A stretch of DNA of 64,000 bases from JBHYDC01 sp051861205. GTDB lineage: Bacteria > Pseudomonadota > Alphaproteobacteria > Rhizobiales > Pleomorphomonadaceae. The position numbers were made by a program, and so were the translations under genes. The notes below the pieces were generated by a model. The model worked only from the letters and a program-made list of their open reading frames with translations, ran no database searches and was not told the origin of the DNA. The stretch is from NCBI GenBank assembly GCA_051861205.1, contig JBHYDC010000015.1, forward strand, positions 48,826-112,825, in the 5' to 3' direction. This document shows positions 48,170 to 57,043 of the stretch, in pieces (the first letter of the stretch is position 1; the number at the start of each line of letters is the position of its first letter).

Positions 48170-48857
48170 TCCCGTGAGATCGAGACGCCCCATGCGCTTC
48201 AACGGGATAGTCGCAGCGTTGGCCTCGGCCTTCTTGATCGGCGGCGGCGCTTACGGCGCCGTGCTTGAATGGAGGTCGCTGACCGAACTTGCCGGGTCCA
48301 ATGCCGATACGATGAAATCGGTCATCGCGCACCCCCATGTCTCACGGTTCACCAGCCTTTATTCCGCCTATCGAATTGCCGCAAGATGCGGGACGATGCC
48401 CTACTACCCCGCTGGATCCAGCATAACCGGCGATATGGTAGCTGCCGTCAGAAGCGCCTGTGAAGGCCGTTTGAGCGATCTCGTAAAGGCCGTACCAGCC
48501 CAAGCTTCTGCCTGGACCGCGCTCGCTCGTATTGCCGAATTGAAGGGAAATCAAAATCTCTTCGAGGCCGCTCTCATCAAAAGCGCGTCCGTTTCGTCAA
48601 GTCAGGCGCCCGTCGCGATCGAGCGCTTTTATGCCCTGCGAGACCGAAGCAAGCCTCGCGCGTCCCAGATTGAAAAACTGAGGTCGGAGGATATGAAGTT
48701 GATGATGCGTAGCCAGAAAGGACGCATCATTCTTGCGCGTCACTATATCGATAATCCATCGGCTCGGCTGGAGTTGACATCCCTTGTCGAATCCCTCGGA
48801 CCCGACCAGCAGCGACGGTTCCTTTCTGATGTTCAGTCGATCATCAGCCGGCGATAG
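48162..48857 (+). CDS. Membrane-anchored protein of unknown function
   Basis: 231 residues from the ATG at 48162 with GAGGA upstream; the frame opens 40 codons earlier inside the polymerase gene. One N-terminal membrane helix (GIVAALASAFLIGGGAYGAV, about 15-34), then a helical periplasmic part with TPR-like spacing (AWTALARIAELKGNQNLFEAAL). Translationally coupled to the O-antigen-ligase-like gene by an eight-base overlap, which suggests a partner role in glycan assembly or length control. No family recognised. Confidence 0.75.
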   Translation: MSDPVRSRRPMRFNGIVAALASAFLIGGGAYGAVLEWRSLTELAGSNADTMKSVIAHPHVSRFTSLYSAYRIAARCGTMPYYPAGSSITGDMVAAVRSACEGRLSDLVKAVPAQASAWTALARIAELKGNQNLFEAALIKSASVSSSQAPVAIERFYALRDRSKPRASQIEKLRSEDMKLMMRSQKGRIILARHYIDNPSARLELTSLVESLGPDQQRRFLSDVQSIISRR

Positions 48858-49149
48858 GCCATTTTGGTTCAACCCATTCCGGTCGATGGACGGCAAGGCG
48901 CTTTTTTCGTGCCGACGTTAACTGTAGCTTAAGAAAGCGCGCCCCGATTTCCGCCGGATTTTCGCAAATGGCCCTGAGCGCCCAGCATTGTGCGTTGCCT
49001 GAATGGGTAAGAAATGCTACTGGAATAAAGGATAAAAAATAGCCTATGTTGTTGCTTTCCTAGCGAAATGCACGAATTATCAGTTGCCACCTGTGGTTTT
49101 TTCCCGCAGTGAGTCCTCTCTATTATCGAAAAAATATACGTGAAAAATA

Positions 49150-49872
49150 ATGGATGACATCAACGGTATTTCCTCTCTCAAAAACAGATTAAGTTCTGAA
49201 TCGCCAAATCGCTGCGACAAATTCGGTTTCGCGTTGAATCATGCTTCAAAAGTAAACTTGCCCCGCCGTGTTAATCTCACGCTTAAGCGCTTGATCGACG
49301 TCGTTGTTTCGCTTTCGGCTCTGTTTTTGCTCTTTCCATTGTTCGTCGTCGTGGCGATGACTATTAAATTGACTAGTTCAGGTCCTGCCATGATACGGCA
49401 GAAGCGCTGGGGGCGGGGTCAGACTCAGTTCAAGGTGTTCAAGTTCCGAACCATGTATGTCCATCTCTCGGACATGAGCGGTGTCTCGCAGACCGTCTTC
49501 CAGGATCCGCGCATAACCCCGATCGGCCGTTTCCTGCGCCGAACCAACATCGACGAACTGCCGCAGTTGCTGAACATCCTGATCGGCGATATGTCGCTAG
49601 TTGGCCCTCGCTGTCATCCGGTGGGCATGTTGGCGGCCGGCGTGCCCTATGAACGGCTCGTGGAAAACTATCACGACCGCCATGTCATGCGTCCCGGACT
49701 GACCGGACTTGCGCAGGCCAACGGGTTCCGGGGTCCGACAGCCGATGCCTTCAAAGCTATGGAGCGCATCCGTTATGATCTGATCTATGTGCGCCAGTTC
49801 GATTTGCTCATGGATGCGCGCATCATCTTGAAGACGATAATGAATGAAATTCGTGGCGGAAGCGGATTCTAG
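49150..49872 (+). CDS. Polyprenyl-phosphate sugar-1-phosphate transferase
   Basis: 240 residues. One membrane region (VVVSLSALFLLFPLFVVVAM) followed by the catalytic domain of the WcaJ/ExoY/Pgl family: FKVFKFRTMY, RFLRRTNIDELPQLLNIL, GDMSLVGPRCHP and MRPGLTGLAQANG. It puts the first sugar phosphate onto undecaprenyl phosphate and so starts a repeat unit. The short N-terminus makes it like ExoY rather than the large WcaJ. It lies 292 AT-richer bases after the preceding gene; no flippase is nearby. Confidence 0.93.
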   Translation: MDDINGISSLKNRLSSESPNRCDKFGFALNHASKVNLPRRVNLTLKRLIDVVVSLSALFLLFPLFVVVAMTIKLTSSGPAMIRQKRWGRGQTQFKVFKFRTMYVHLSDMSGVSQTVFQDPRITPIGRFLRRTNIDELPQLLNILIGDMSLVGPRCHPVGMLAAGVPYERLVENYHDRHVMRPGLTGLAQANGFRGPTADAFKAMERIRYDLIYVRQFDLLMDARIILKTIMNEIRGGSGF

Positions 49873-50134
49873 AACAGAATCGGCTTTGCCATTTCAAGAC
49901 GCCTCATGGCGACAAGAATAAACGAAAACAGCTCGTCTTCTAAACATAATGATATTTCAATTTTATTGAATTACACTTGGTAAGACTAATCTAATTGTCT
50001 GCAAATTTAAGTTTTGGCTGGCAGCCAGCCCTATTGGCTGAGCATTGCAGCGCCTCACGAACACTCCGCAGCATCAGAGTTGTGCCTCCGATACCGCCTC
50101 GCCTATCATCGAGGTCAAATCGGGAGGACACATC

Positions 50135-51193
50135 ATGGATTATCACTTGCTCGGCCGCTCGGGCTTGAAGGTCTCCGTGCTCACCATGGGCACGATGACG
50201 ATGGGCGGCACGGGGCCGTTCGCCAAGGTCGGTAACGTCGGTCTGAATGAGGCCCGCCGGCAGATCGACCAAGTGCTCGACGCCGGCGTGAACTTCATCG
50301 ACACCGCCGATATCTATTCGACCGGCGCATCCGAGGAAATCGTGGGCGAAGCGCTCGGCGGCAAGCGCAAGAACGACGTCTTGATCGCCACCAAGGCTCG
50401 CTTTCCGATGGGAGAGGGGCCCAACAACCGGGGGCTGTCGCGGTGGCATCTCATCCGCGCTTGCGAGGCCAGTCTCAAGCGTCTGCGCACAGACGTGATC
50501 GATCTCTATCAGGTCCATGAGTGGGACGGCGAAACCCCGCTGGAAGAAACCATGGAGGCGCTCGATACGCTGGTCCGGCAGGGCAAGGTGCGTTACGTCG
50601 GCTGCTCCAATTATTCCGGCTGGCATGTGAGCAAAGCCATGGAAATCGCCCGGCGCGACGGGCGCATCCCCTTCGTTTCGCAGCAGATCCATTACTCGCT
50701 CCAGGCCCGCGAGGTCGAATACGAGCTGGTGCCGATCAGTCTTGATCAGGGTCTCGGCATCCTCGTCTGGAGCCCGCTTGCCGGCGGCCTGCTGTCTGGC
50801 AAGCACCGGCGCAACGCCGCTGCACCGGAAGGCACCCGTCAGCTTGCCGGCTGGACCGAACCGCCGATCCGCGACGAGGCCAAGCTATGGGACATTGTGG
50901 ACGTGATCCTGGCGATCGCAGGGGATCGCGGCGTCAGCGGCGCGCAGGTCGCACTGTCCTGGTTGATCGGGCGCCCGGGGGTCACCTCCGTCATCATCGG
51001 CGGGCGCACCGAGGCGCAATTCGCGGATAATCTTGCGGCTGCCAACCTCGTGCTCACACCCGAAGAGCGCCAACGCCTCGACAACGTCAGCCGGCCGCCG
51101 CTGCTCTACCCCTATTGGCATCAGTTGAACACGGCCGCCGACCGGCTCGGTCCGGTGGACCGGGTATTCCTCGACCCCTACAAGCAGACCTAA
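50135..51193 (+). CDS. Aldo/keto reductase
   Basis: 352 residues. NADPH-dependent oxidoreductase with a TIM barrel: MDYHLLGRSGLKVSVLTMGTM at the start, catalytic Asp and Tyr in FIDTADIYSTGASEEIVGEAL, Lys in LIATKARFP, His in DLYQVHEWD, and cofactor-binding PLAGGLLSGK and GVTSVIIGGRTEAQFADN. Substrate unknown; the YajO/Gcy-like subgroup reduces varied aldehydes. The ATG at 50135 has GGGAGGA upstream; the frame opens at 50045. Confidence 0.95.
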   Translation: MDYHLLGRSGLKVSVLTMGTMTMGGTGPFAKVGNVGLNEARRQIDQVLDAGVNFIDTADIYSTGASEEIVGEALGGKRKNDVLIATKARFPMGEGPNNRGLSRWHLIRACEASLKRLRTDVIDLYQVHEWDGETPLEETMEALDTLVRQGKVRYVGCSNYSGWHVSKAMEIARRDGRIPFVSQQIHYSLQAREVEYELVPISLDQGLGILVWSPLAGGLLSGKHRRNAAAPEGTRQLAGWTEPPIRDEAKLWDIVDVILAIAGDRGVSGAQVALSWLIGRPGVTSVIIGGRTEAQFADNLAAANLVLTPEERQRLDNVSRPPLLYPYWHQLNTAADRLGPVDRVFLDPYKQT

Positions 51194-51309
51194 TCAGCCA
51201 GTTGCCGGCCCTCCGCAGCGAGAACAAGACGGCGCAGGCTGTCTATCCTCGCTGGCGGAATTCGAAGCTGCGATCCGCACCAGACCTGCCCTCCCCGTGA
51301 GACCCGCCG

Positions 51310-51978
51310 TTGGAAACCTCGCTCTATCTGCCGGTGAAGGCCTACCTCGAAGCGGCAGGCTATGCCGTCAAAGGGGAGGTTGGTGGGTGCGATCTCTTGG
51401 GCGTGCGGCCGGGCGAGCCCAGTCTTGTGGTTGTCTGCGAACTCAAGCTCAGCTTCAACCTGGAATTGGTCCTGCAAGGCGTCGATCGGGCAACCGCTTG
51501 CGATGAGGTCTGGCTCGCCGCCCGTCTTTCCCCGCGCGGCAAGGGCCGGGAAAGTGATGCGCGGTTTCGTGCACTGTGCCGCCGTTTGGGCTTCGGTCTC
51601 CTCGGCGTCAGCGGAACGGGCCACGTCGAGGTGCTCGTCGGTCCGGAAGCGGCCTTTCCCCGGCCCGACAAACGGCGGCGCACGCGGCTTCTTGAAGAAC
51701 ATCGCCGCCGCAAGGGCGATCCCGTCGCCGGCGGCGGATCGCGCGCGCCGGTCATGACGGCCTACAGGCAGCAGGCGCTCGCCTGCGCCGCCGCGATGGC
51801 GCCCGCACCCCAGCGCCCGCGTGATCTCAAAATCACGATCCCCGACGCTCCCAAGATTTTGCAGCGCAATGTCTATGGCTGGTTCGCCCGGCAGAGCCGC
51901 GGCCTTTACGCCCTGACGGACGCGGGCGAAGAGGCCCTGCGCCGCTGGCCGCAGGACGCGCCCATTCCGAGTGAGTAA
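51310..51978 (+). CDS. DUF2161 family PD-(D/E)XK-type protein
   Basis: 222 residues. N-terminal part with a nuclease-like core (LYLPVKAYLEAAGYAVKGE, VGGCDLLGV, SLVVVCELKLSFN, the E-x-K catalytic-like pair) and a basic middle, then a winged-helix-like C-terminus (LKITIPDAPKILQRNVYGWF). DUF2161 is listed as a putative phosphodiesterase; activity untested. TTG start at 51310. First of a group of small, rarely studied genes. Confidence 0.83.
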   Translation: METSLYLPVKAYLEAAGYAVKGEVGGCDLLGVRPGEPSLVVVCELKLSFNLELVLQGVDRATACDEVWLAARLSPRGKGRESDARFRALCRRLGFGLLGVSGTGHVEVLVGPEAAFPRPDKRRRTRLLEEHRRRKGDPVAGGGSRAPVMTAYRQQALACAAAMAPAPQRPRDLKITIPDAPKILQRNVYGWFARQSRGLYALTDAGEEALRRWPQDAPIPSE

Positions 51979-52139
51979 AGCGTATTGCGTGCCAAGCCAG
52001 GACGGACTGTGAAAATCAACTGTTACGCAATTTCCGGCCTCGGTCATGTCATGCAAGATCACCCTTCCTTAACGCGCGCCTTGCACTCTTGATCAGGAGC
52101 CCCGTTCGTCCGTTCCCGGCTCCAGAGGCTGATCAGGAC

Positions 52140-52649
52140 ATGACTTCGCCGGCGCGCTCACCCAATTCGCCCACCGCTTCAGAAATGGCCGAGACGGCAC
52201 TGACCGCCATGCCGACGCCGAGTTGGCTCCAGCCGTTCCATGCGCACCCCAACGTCCGCTTCACGCGCACGCCGGATAATCTGCGAGCCCGGACGAACCA
52301 ATCGGCCGCTCCGAGCGCATCCGAGCCGGATCCGGTGCCCTCGCCCTATCCGGTCATCTCCGTCGCAAGGTCGCGGAAAACGAGCAACGGTCCAGCCCGC
52401 GTCGAGCCGTCTCAGCCCGAGCCTCATGAAATCAACGATGAGGCGCATATCTACAATCAGGCCCTTGCGATCGTGTTTCACGACCGCAAAGCCTCCACGG
52501 CGCACATCCAGCGCCGGATGCAAATCAGCTACAATAGCGCTCTGTCCGTGATGCGGCGCATGGAAAGAGCAGGCATCGTCGGGCCCGTCGACCGTGCCGG
52601 CCGGCGCGAGATTTACGCGGACGGCCCTTCCGATCCGAGCGCCTTCTAA
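52140..52649 (+). CDS. Stand-alone FtsK gamma-domain protein
   Basis: 169 residues from the ATG at 52140. A low-complexity N-terminal half rich in Pro, Ser, Ala and Arg, then a C-terminal winged-helix (about 100-163) that matches the gamma domain of the FtsK/SpoIIIE DNA translocase: EAHIYNQALAIVFHDRKAST, then HIQRRMQISYNSALSVMRRM and ERAGIVGPVDRAGRREIY. In FtsK this domain reads the polar KOPS sequences and contacts XerD; here it is free of the motor. The frame opens with a TTG at 52089. It converges with parA ten bases away. Function unknown; chromosome-related role is inference. Confidence 0.85.
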   Translation: MTSPARSPNSPTASEMAETALTAMPTPSWLQPFHAHPNVRFTRTPDNLRARTNQSAAPSASEPDPVPSPYPVISVARSRKTSNGPARVEPSQPEPHEINDEAHIYNQALAIVFHDRKASTAHIQRRMQISYNSALSVMRRMERAGIVGPVDRAGRREIYADGPSDPSAF

Positions 52650-52658
52650 TCGCAGCCG

Positions 52659-53297
52659 TCAGCCGGGAACCAAGCGGCGGATTTCGTCGACGAGGCGAAA
52701 GACTTCCTCGGTCGCCTTGGGGTCTCCCGCCAGCTCCGTCACCGTGCTGCCCAGCCCCATCGCGGCCGCATAGCTGACGCGGTTGCCGAGGCGCGTTTCG
52801 GCCACCCCGCATCCCAGATCCGCGATAGCCGCCGCCATTTCGTCCGTGATGCGCGAGCGCGAGGGAACCCGGTTGAGCACGATCAGCGCCTTCGCCCCGC
52901 CGTGCCCCACAAGCTCCAGTGTCGCGCGGGTTGCCCACATATCCACGGGTGTCGGCTGAACCGGAATGGCCACGATCGCCGCGGTGTCGATCGCATGGCG
53001 CGCCTCAAGATCCGACTTCGGCGGGGTGTCGATAATGACGATCTGATTGTCGCGGGCAAGATTGCGGGCCTCACGCTTGGCGCCCCATCCGCTCGCCGTG
53101 CGAAAATCGAGCCCCGTTCCCGCCTCGCCGAGGCGTTGCTCCCGCCGTTCGTACCACTCGCCCAGGCTTCCCTGCGGATCGATGTCGAGAAGCGCAACGG
53201 TATGGGTCCGTGATAGCGCCACCGCCAAGTGAGCGGCCAGCGTCGTCTTACCGGAGCCACCCTTTGTCTGCGCCACCGCGATGATTTCGCCCGTCAT
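52659..53297 (-). CDS. ParA family partition ATPase (orphan)
   Basis: 212 residues. Deviant Walker A VAQTKGGSGKTTLAAHLAVAL with the signature Lys, Walker A' in LLDIDPQGSLGEWYE, and Walker B IVIIDTPPKSD. This is the short ParA/ParF-like form without a DNA-binding N-terminus. ParA proteins form ATP-dependent dimers that bind DNA nonspecifically and position plasmids, chromosomes or protein clusters. No ParB or parS is adjacent. GGAGAGG precedes the ATG. The frame opens at 53429. Confidence 0.92.
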   Translation of the reverse strand: MTGEIIAVAQTKGGSGKTTLAAHLAVALSRTHTVALLDIDPQGSLGEWYERREQRLGEAGTGLDFRTASGWGAKREARNLARDNQIVIIDTPPKSDLEARHAIDTAAIVAIPVQPTPVDMWATRATLELVGHGGAKALIVLNRVPSRSRITDEMAAAIADLGCGVAETRLGNRVSYAAAMGLGSTVTELAGDPKATEEVFRLVDEIRRLVPG

Positions 53298-53445
53298 GAA
53301 TGCCTCTCCGCCGATGGCTGAGGACACCGCATAGACCACGCTAAAGCAAGGGCGAGGCGCCAAAAAACCGGATGAGGCAAGCTCTTCGACGCCGCACGGA
53401 CCCCATAACCCGTGTCCCTCGCGCCTCATCCCGATCGTTCAGGCG

Positions 53446-53628
53446 TTATCCGGGCGCGCTTCGGCGATCGCGCGAGGACGACCAACTCCGGGTCCCATCG
53501 TCGTCTTGAATGCCAAGTTCCCGGCACGCCTGATCCCAGTGCTCCTGCGCGCGGCCTTCCGGACGGCCTTCGCGTTCCCAAATCTCATAAGCGCGGACCT
53601 GCACCCGCTCTTCGGTTTCTTCGTCCAT
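53446..53628 (-). CDS. DUF2934 family small protein
   Basis: 60 residues. MDEETEERVQVRAYEIWERE, then GRPEGRAQEHWDQACRELG: the DUF2934 pattern of paired Trp in a helical hairpin, frequent in rhizobial genomes, often many copies per genome, function unknown. GAGGG precedes the ATG by eight bases. It overlaps a longer, unconvincing frame at 53439-53666 in another phase. Confidence 0.82.
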   Translation of the reverse strand: MDEETEERVQVRAYEIWEREGRPEGRAQEHWDQACRELGIQDDDGTRSWSSSRDRRSAPG

Positions 53629-54022
53629 GGCGTCGCCCTCAATTCACGAAATCGAAGAGCGAACACCCAATGCCCCGCTCATGTTCCGATGGCAAAGGAA
53701 GGGTGCTCCCGCTCAATGCCAGCACCTCCGTCTCCTGCCGCCGCCGCCGTGAAGGTTTCAGAAGTGTATGGCAATTCCTCTCATGGATGGAGGTAAGCCG
53801 GGTTAGAGTTTGCCCAAAGGGCCCGATATCTCGGCCCGCCTTTGCGGCCCGCTGATTTAAAACGCCAATTTGCGAATAAGCCACGTGGTGGGACTTAAGT
53901 CTGATCATATACATATTCAAAAAAATCGATTGTATAACACTTGTTCTTTATTGCATTCTTCCGGGCAAGCGAAACGATCTACGGCGCAGCATAAGGCGTC
54001 GGGCGCTTGGGAGGGCATAGTC
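53629..54022. other. Intergenic region before the 62-residue protein
   Basis: 394 bases, AT-rich at 53860-53960. No supported gene; short frames on both strands lack family similarity. Should hold the promoters of the DUF2934 gene (minus) and the small membrane protein (plus). Confidence 0.45.
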
Positions 54023-54211
54023 ATGCAGATGGAGACCGTTGTTGCAACCGGCAGCACCGTCGCGTCCGCCGTCGGCGCTCTCTTCGTACTCTTCACGGGG
54101 GCTAACATCTGGGCCGCGATCGCCATCGTGATCGCGATTCTGCTTGTGACCGCGCAGTTCGCTCTCGCAATCGACCCCGTCGATAAGGCCGGAGACACCG
54201 ACGGCGGTTAG
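54023..54211 (+). CDS. Small two-helix membrane protein, unknown
   Basis: 62 residues from the ATG at 54023 with GGGAGGG upstream. Two adjacent hydrophobic segments (TVASAVGALFVLFTG and IWAAIAIVIAILLVTAQFAL) and a short acidic tail (DPVDKAGDTDGG). No family recognised. It stands alone between the DUF2934 gene and the Gfo/Idh gene. Confidence 0.6.
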   Translation: MQMETVVATGSTVASAVGALFVLFTGANIWAAIAIVIAILLVTAQFALAIDPVDKAGDTDGG

Positions 54212-54292
54212 CATAATTGCTCAGCCGCGCCGACCCTGGAACTTTGGGTGCGCCCCCCGCTTGTGTCGCCGTCCACGAGTTTGGAGGCGCAC

Positions 54293-55333
54293 ATGGTGAA
54301 GGTCATTCAGGTTGGGCTCGGTTTTTGGGGGCGCGATTGGGCTCGTGAGGTTCTGCCCACCGTCGAAACGGCAGAAGTAGCTGCTTATGTGGACGCGGCA
54401 CCCGCTGCCCGTGATGAGCTTCTCGCTGATCCGGATGTGCCGAAGGCTCCGGTCTTCGCCAGCCTCATCGAAGCGCTCGCCAAAACCGATTGCGACGTGG
54501 TGCTGGCAACTCTGCGCACGGAAGCCCATTACTCGGTCGTTCGTCAGGCACTGGAGGCGGATCGGCACGTCATCGTTGAAAAGCCGTTTGCGAGCACCAT
54601 GGCCGAGGCGCGCGATCTCGTGATGCTCGCCGAACGGCGCGGCCGGCTTCTCATGGTCAGCCAGAACTACCGCACCTATCCCGCTCCGATTTTGGCCGCC
54701 GATCTGATCGCGCGCAAGGTCCTGGGGTCCGTGGGGCTTGTGGGTATCGAGTTCCGGCAACACGCCCCCAGCATCGGCTATCGCTACTGGGATTTTCCAG
54801 ATCCGCTGCTGGCGGATATGTCCATCCACCATTTCGATCTGATGCGAATGGTGCTGCAAGATGAGCCGCGCTCCGTCTCCTGCCGCACCTGGAACCTGCC
54901 GGCCAGTCCCTTCGCCAATCACCCCGTGGGCGTCGTCACGGTGGAGTTCGCGGCCGGCACGATCGTCAGCTATCGCGGATCATGGATGAGCGGCGGCCTG
55001 CCCACGCCATGGGCCGGCGAATGGACCGTCGATTGCGATGGCGGCACGATCTGGTTCACCTCACGCGGAACCACCGCAGAAGGGACTTCGAGAGATGTTC
55101 TGATCGTAACGCCCCGCGGCGGCCTACCCCAGCAGCCGGCTCTTCCCGCCCTTGCCCATGTCGACCGGGCCGGCACCCTCGCTGCCATGGTCGAGGCGGT
55201 TGCCACCGGCATTATTCCGCCCCGCTTCAGCTCGGGCCGCGACAACCTGATGAGCCTCGCCTTGACCCAGGCGAGCATCCTCTCCGCCCAGCGCGGCGGT
55301 GCCTGGGTCACCATTGAGGAGGTCTTGGGGTGA
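54293..55333 (+). CDS. Gfo/Idh/MocA family oxidoreductase
   Basis: 346 residues. Rossmann N-terminus (MVKVIQVGLGFWGRDWAREV), then VVLATLRTEAHYSVVRQAL, catalytic EKPFASTMAEA (E-K-P), and SQNYRTYPAP. NAD-dependent oxidation or epimerisation of a sugar or inositol is expected. GGAGG precedes the ATG at 54293; the frame opens at 54248. No sugar transporter is adjacent, so the substrate is open; a link to the polysaccharide genes nearby is possible. Confidence 0.93.
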   Translation: MVKVIQVGLGFWGRDWAREVLPTVETAEVAAYVDAAPAARDELLADPDVPKAPVFASLIEALAKTDCDVVLATLRTEAHYSVVRQALEADRHVIVEKPFASTMAEARDLVMLAERRGRLLMVSQNYRTYPAPILAADLIARKVLGSVGLVGIEFRQHAPSIGYRYWDFPDPLLADMSIHHFDLMRMVLQDEPRSVSCRTWNLPASPFANHPVGVVTVEFAAGTIVSYRGSWMSGGLPTPWAGEWTVDCDGGTIWFTSRGTTAEGTSRDVLIVTPRGGLPQQPALPALAHVDRAGTLAAMVEAVATGIIPPRFSSGRDNLMSLALTQASILSAQRGGAWVTIEEVLG

Positions 55334-55631
55334 TTGAAACGGGGCTGGGACGGAAGATCATGCCGGTTCCGCCCGGGCCACCCAGAAGCGCACCCATGAT
55401 GGCGCTCCTCCCCGAAGCCTCTGAAACGGCCCCAGTCGAGCCGCTCTGTTCGGTTCTGATGGAGCGGCTGCGCTGCTGATAGAAGGCGGTTCTCCAATGG
55501 TGGTGAGCCGAAGGAATGAGAACGAGCGGTTTCTTTGCCGCGCTCCGAGACAGACTCCGGGGCACGCGCTGGCCCACCCTGAAGCGCGGCCTGTTGAGCA
55601 TCTGTTTGCTCTTGCCGGGTAATCTAGTCCC

Positions 55632-56966
55632 ATGAGTGCCGCCGCCGCATCCCAGCCATCCTCCATCGCGGTCCTATTGCGGATCTGCGGGCGGCTGTCG
55701 TTACGGGTCGGCGCGGTCATGCTGCTCACCGTGTCGGCCATGGTGCTCGCCCGCGTCGGCTATCCCTACGGTTCGGTTGGCGGCAATCCGCTGACGAAGA
55801 TCCACCCGGCAACCCTCTTCATCGTCGCCGGATCGCTTCTCTTCCTTGCATCCGCCGGTTTCTCGCGCGCGCTCGCTGCAACGGTTCGGGATTATCCCGG
55901 GCTGGTGCCCTTCGGGGCGGCTTTCGTCTTGCTCGCCTGTCAGGCCGCCGTCATCGGCAAGCCCTTGTCGATCCTGATCGACACCTTCGTATCCGGCCTC
56001 TTTCTGCTGATTGCGCTCATCCACCTTCCCCGCGTGGACCTTTCCTGGCTCAGCCGCTTCATCCACGTCTTCTTCGTCGTGAATGCCCTGGTCGCGCTTG
56101 CCGAAATCACCACCGGCTTTCGCCTCACGCCCGTCGTCTTCGACGGTCAGCCTGCGCCCTACGAATGGCGGGCCACGGCTCTTTTGGGGCATCCGCTCAG
56201 CAACGCGGCCCTGACCGGCGTCTATATCCTGGTCATCAGCGGACGGGCAGGGCGCGCGTTTCCCCATCCCGCGCGGCTTTTTCTCATTGGCCTCCAGATC
56301 GCGGCAATGGCTGCCTTCAGCGGCCGCTTTGCCAGCGTGATTCTTCTCGCTTTCCTGCTCCTGCGCCTATTTCCGGTCATGGCGTCCGTTCTGGCCGGAT
56401 CGCGATTTACCTTCAGCCGGGCCGCGACGACTGTTGCCTTCGCGGGCGGCTTCGTCGTCGTCAGCGTCGCCGCCTTCACGGCCGGCCTCTTCGACCGCTT
56501 CATCAGCCGCTTCATCGACGACCAGGGCAGCGCGGCCACACGCAGCGCCATGCTGGATGTGTTCGACCGGATCGACACGGCCTCCATGATCTTCGGGCCG
56601 TACCCTTCAGCAATCGCGCGAGCGCAGATCCGGCTCGACATCACGACAGCCATCGAAAGCTTCGTCGTCGCCTTCCCGGCCTACTACGGCTTACTCGTCG
56701 CCGCCATTTTCTTCGTCGGGCTCGCCTTTTTCATCCGCGAAGTCATTAGAGCGGGCGGTCCCGGCACCGCCATCCCCATCCTATTCTACATTTTGGTTGC
56801 ATCCGGATCGAACGGCATCTCGTCAAAGACCACCGATCTCACCCTCTCCATCCTGATCGCAGTCGTCCTCGCGCGGGCATCTGCCTCGCGCACCGGCTAT
56901 GAACCAACCACAAGGCCACTGCCGCCCCCTCAAGACTGGCCAAGGCTTCGTCCAAGCCGGTACTGA
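55632..56966 (+). CDS. VpsF-like polysaccharide polymerase
   Basis: 444 residues, about 11 helices. The N-terminal phrase GGNPLTKIHPATLFIVAGSL is characteristic of the VpsF family of Wzy-like polymerases; the large loop has GHPLSNAALTGVYIL and the C-terminal part SGSNGISSKTTDLTLSI. Like the gene at 46682 it lacks a flippase nearby. 298 bases upstream hold no gene. Convergent with the EptA-like gene. Confidence 0.82.
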   Translation: MSAAAASQPSSIAVLLRICGRLSLRVGAVMLLTVSAMVLARVGYPYGSVGGNPLTKIHPATLFIVAGSLLFLASAGFSRALAATVRDYPGLVPFGAAFVLLACQAAVIGKPLSILIDTFVSGLFLLIALIHLPRVDLSWLSRFIHVFFVVNALVALAEITTGFRLTPVVFDGQPAPYEWRATALLGHPLSNAALTGVYILVISGRAGRAFPHPARLFLIGLQIAAMAAFSGRFASVILLAFLLLRLFPVMASVLAGSRFTFSRAATTVAFAGGFVVVSVAAFTAGLFDRFISRFIDDQGSAATRSAMLDVFDRIDTASMIFGPYPSAIARAQIRLDITTAIESFVVAFPAYYGLLVAAIFFVGLAFFIREVIRAGGPGTAIPILFYILVASGSNGISSKTTDLTLSILIAVVLARASASRTGYEPTTRPLPPPQDWPRLRPSRY

Positions 56967-57043
56967 CCGACCGAGAACCTTGCAACGCCGGTTTGCGCCC
57001 GCCGCGCGCACGGCCCGCTCAAGAACCCGGACCCGTCTCCCGC

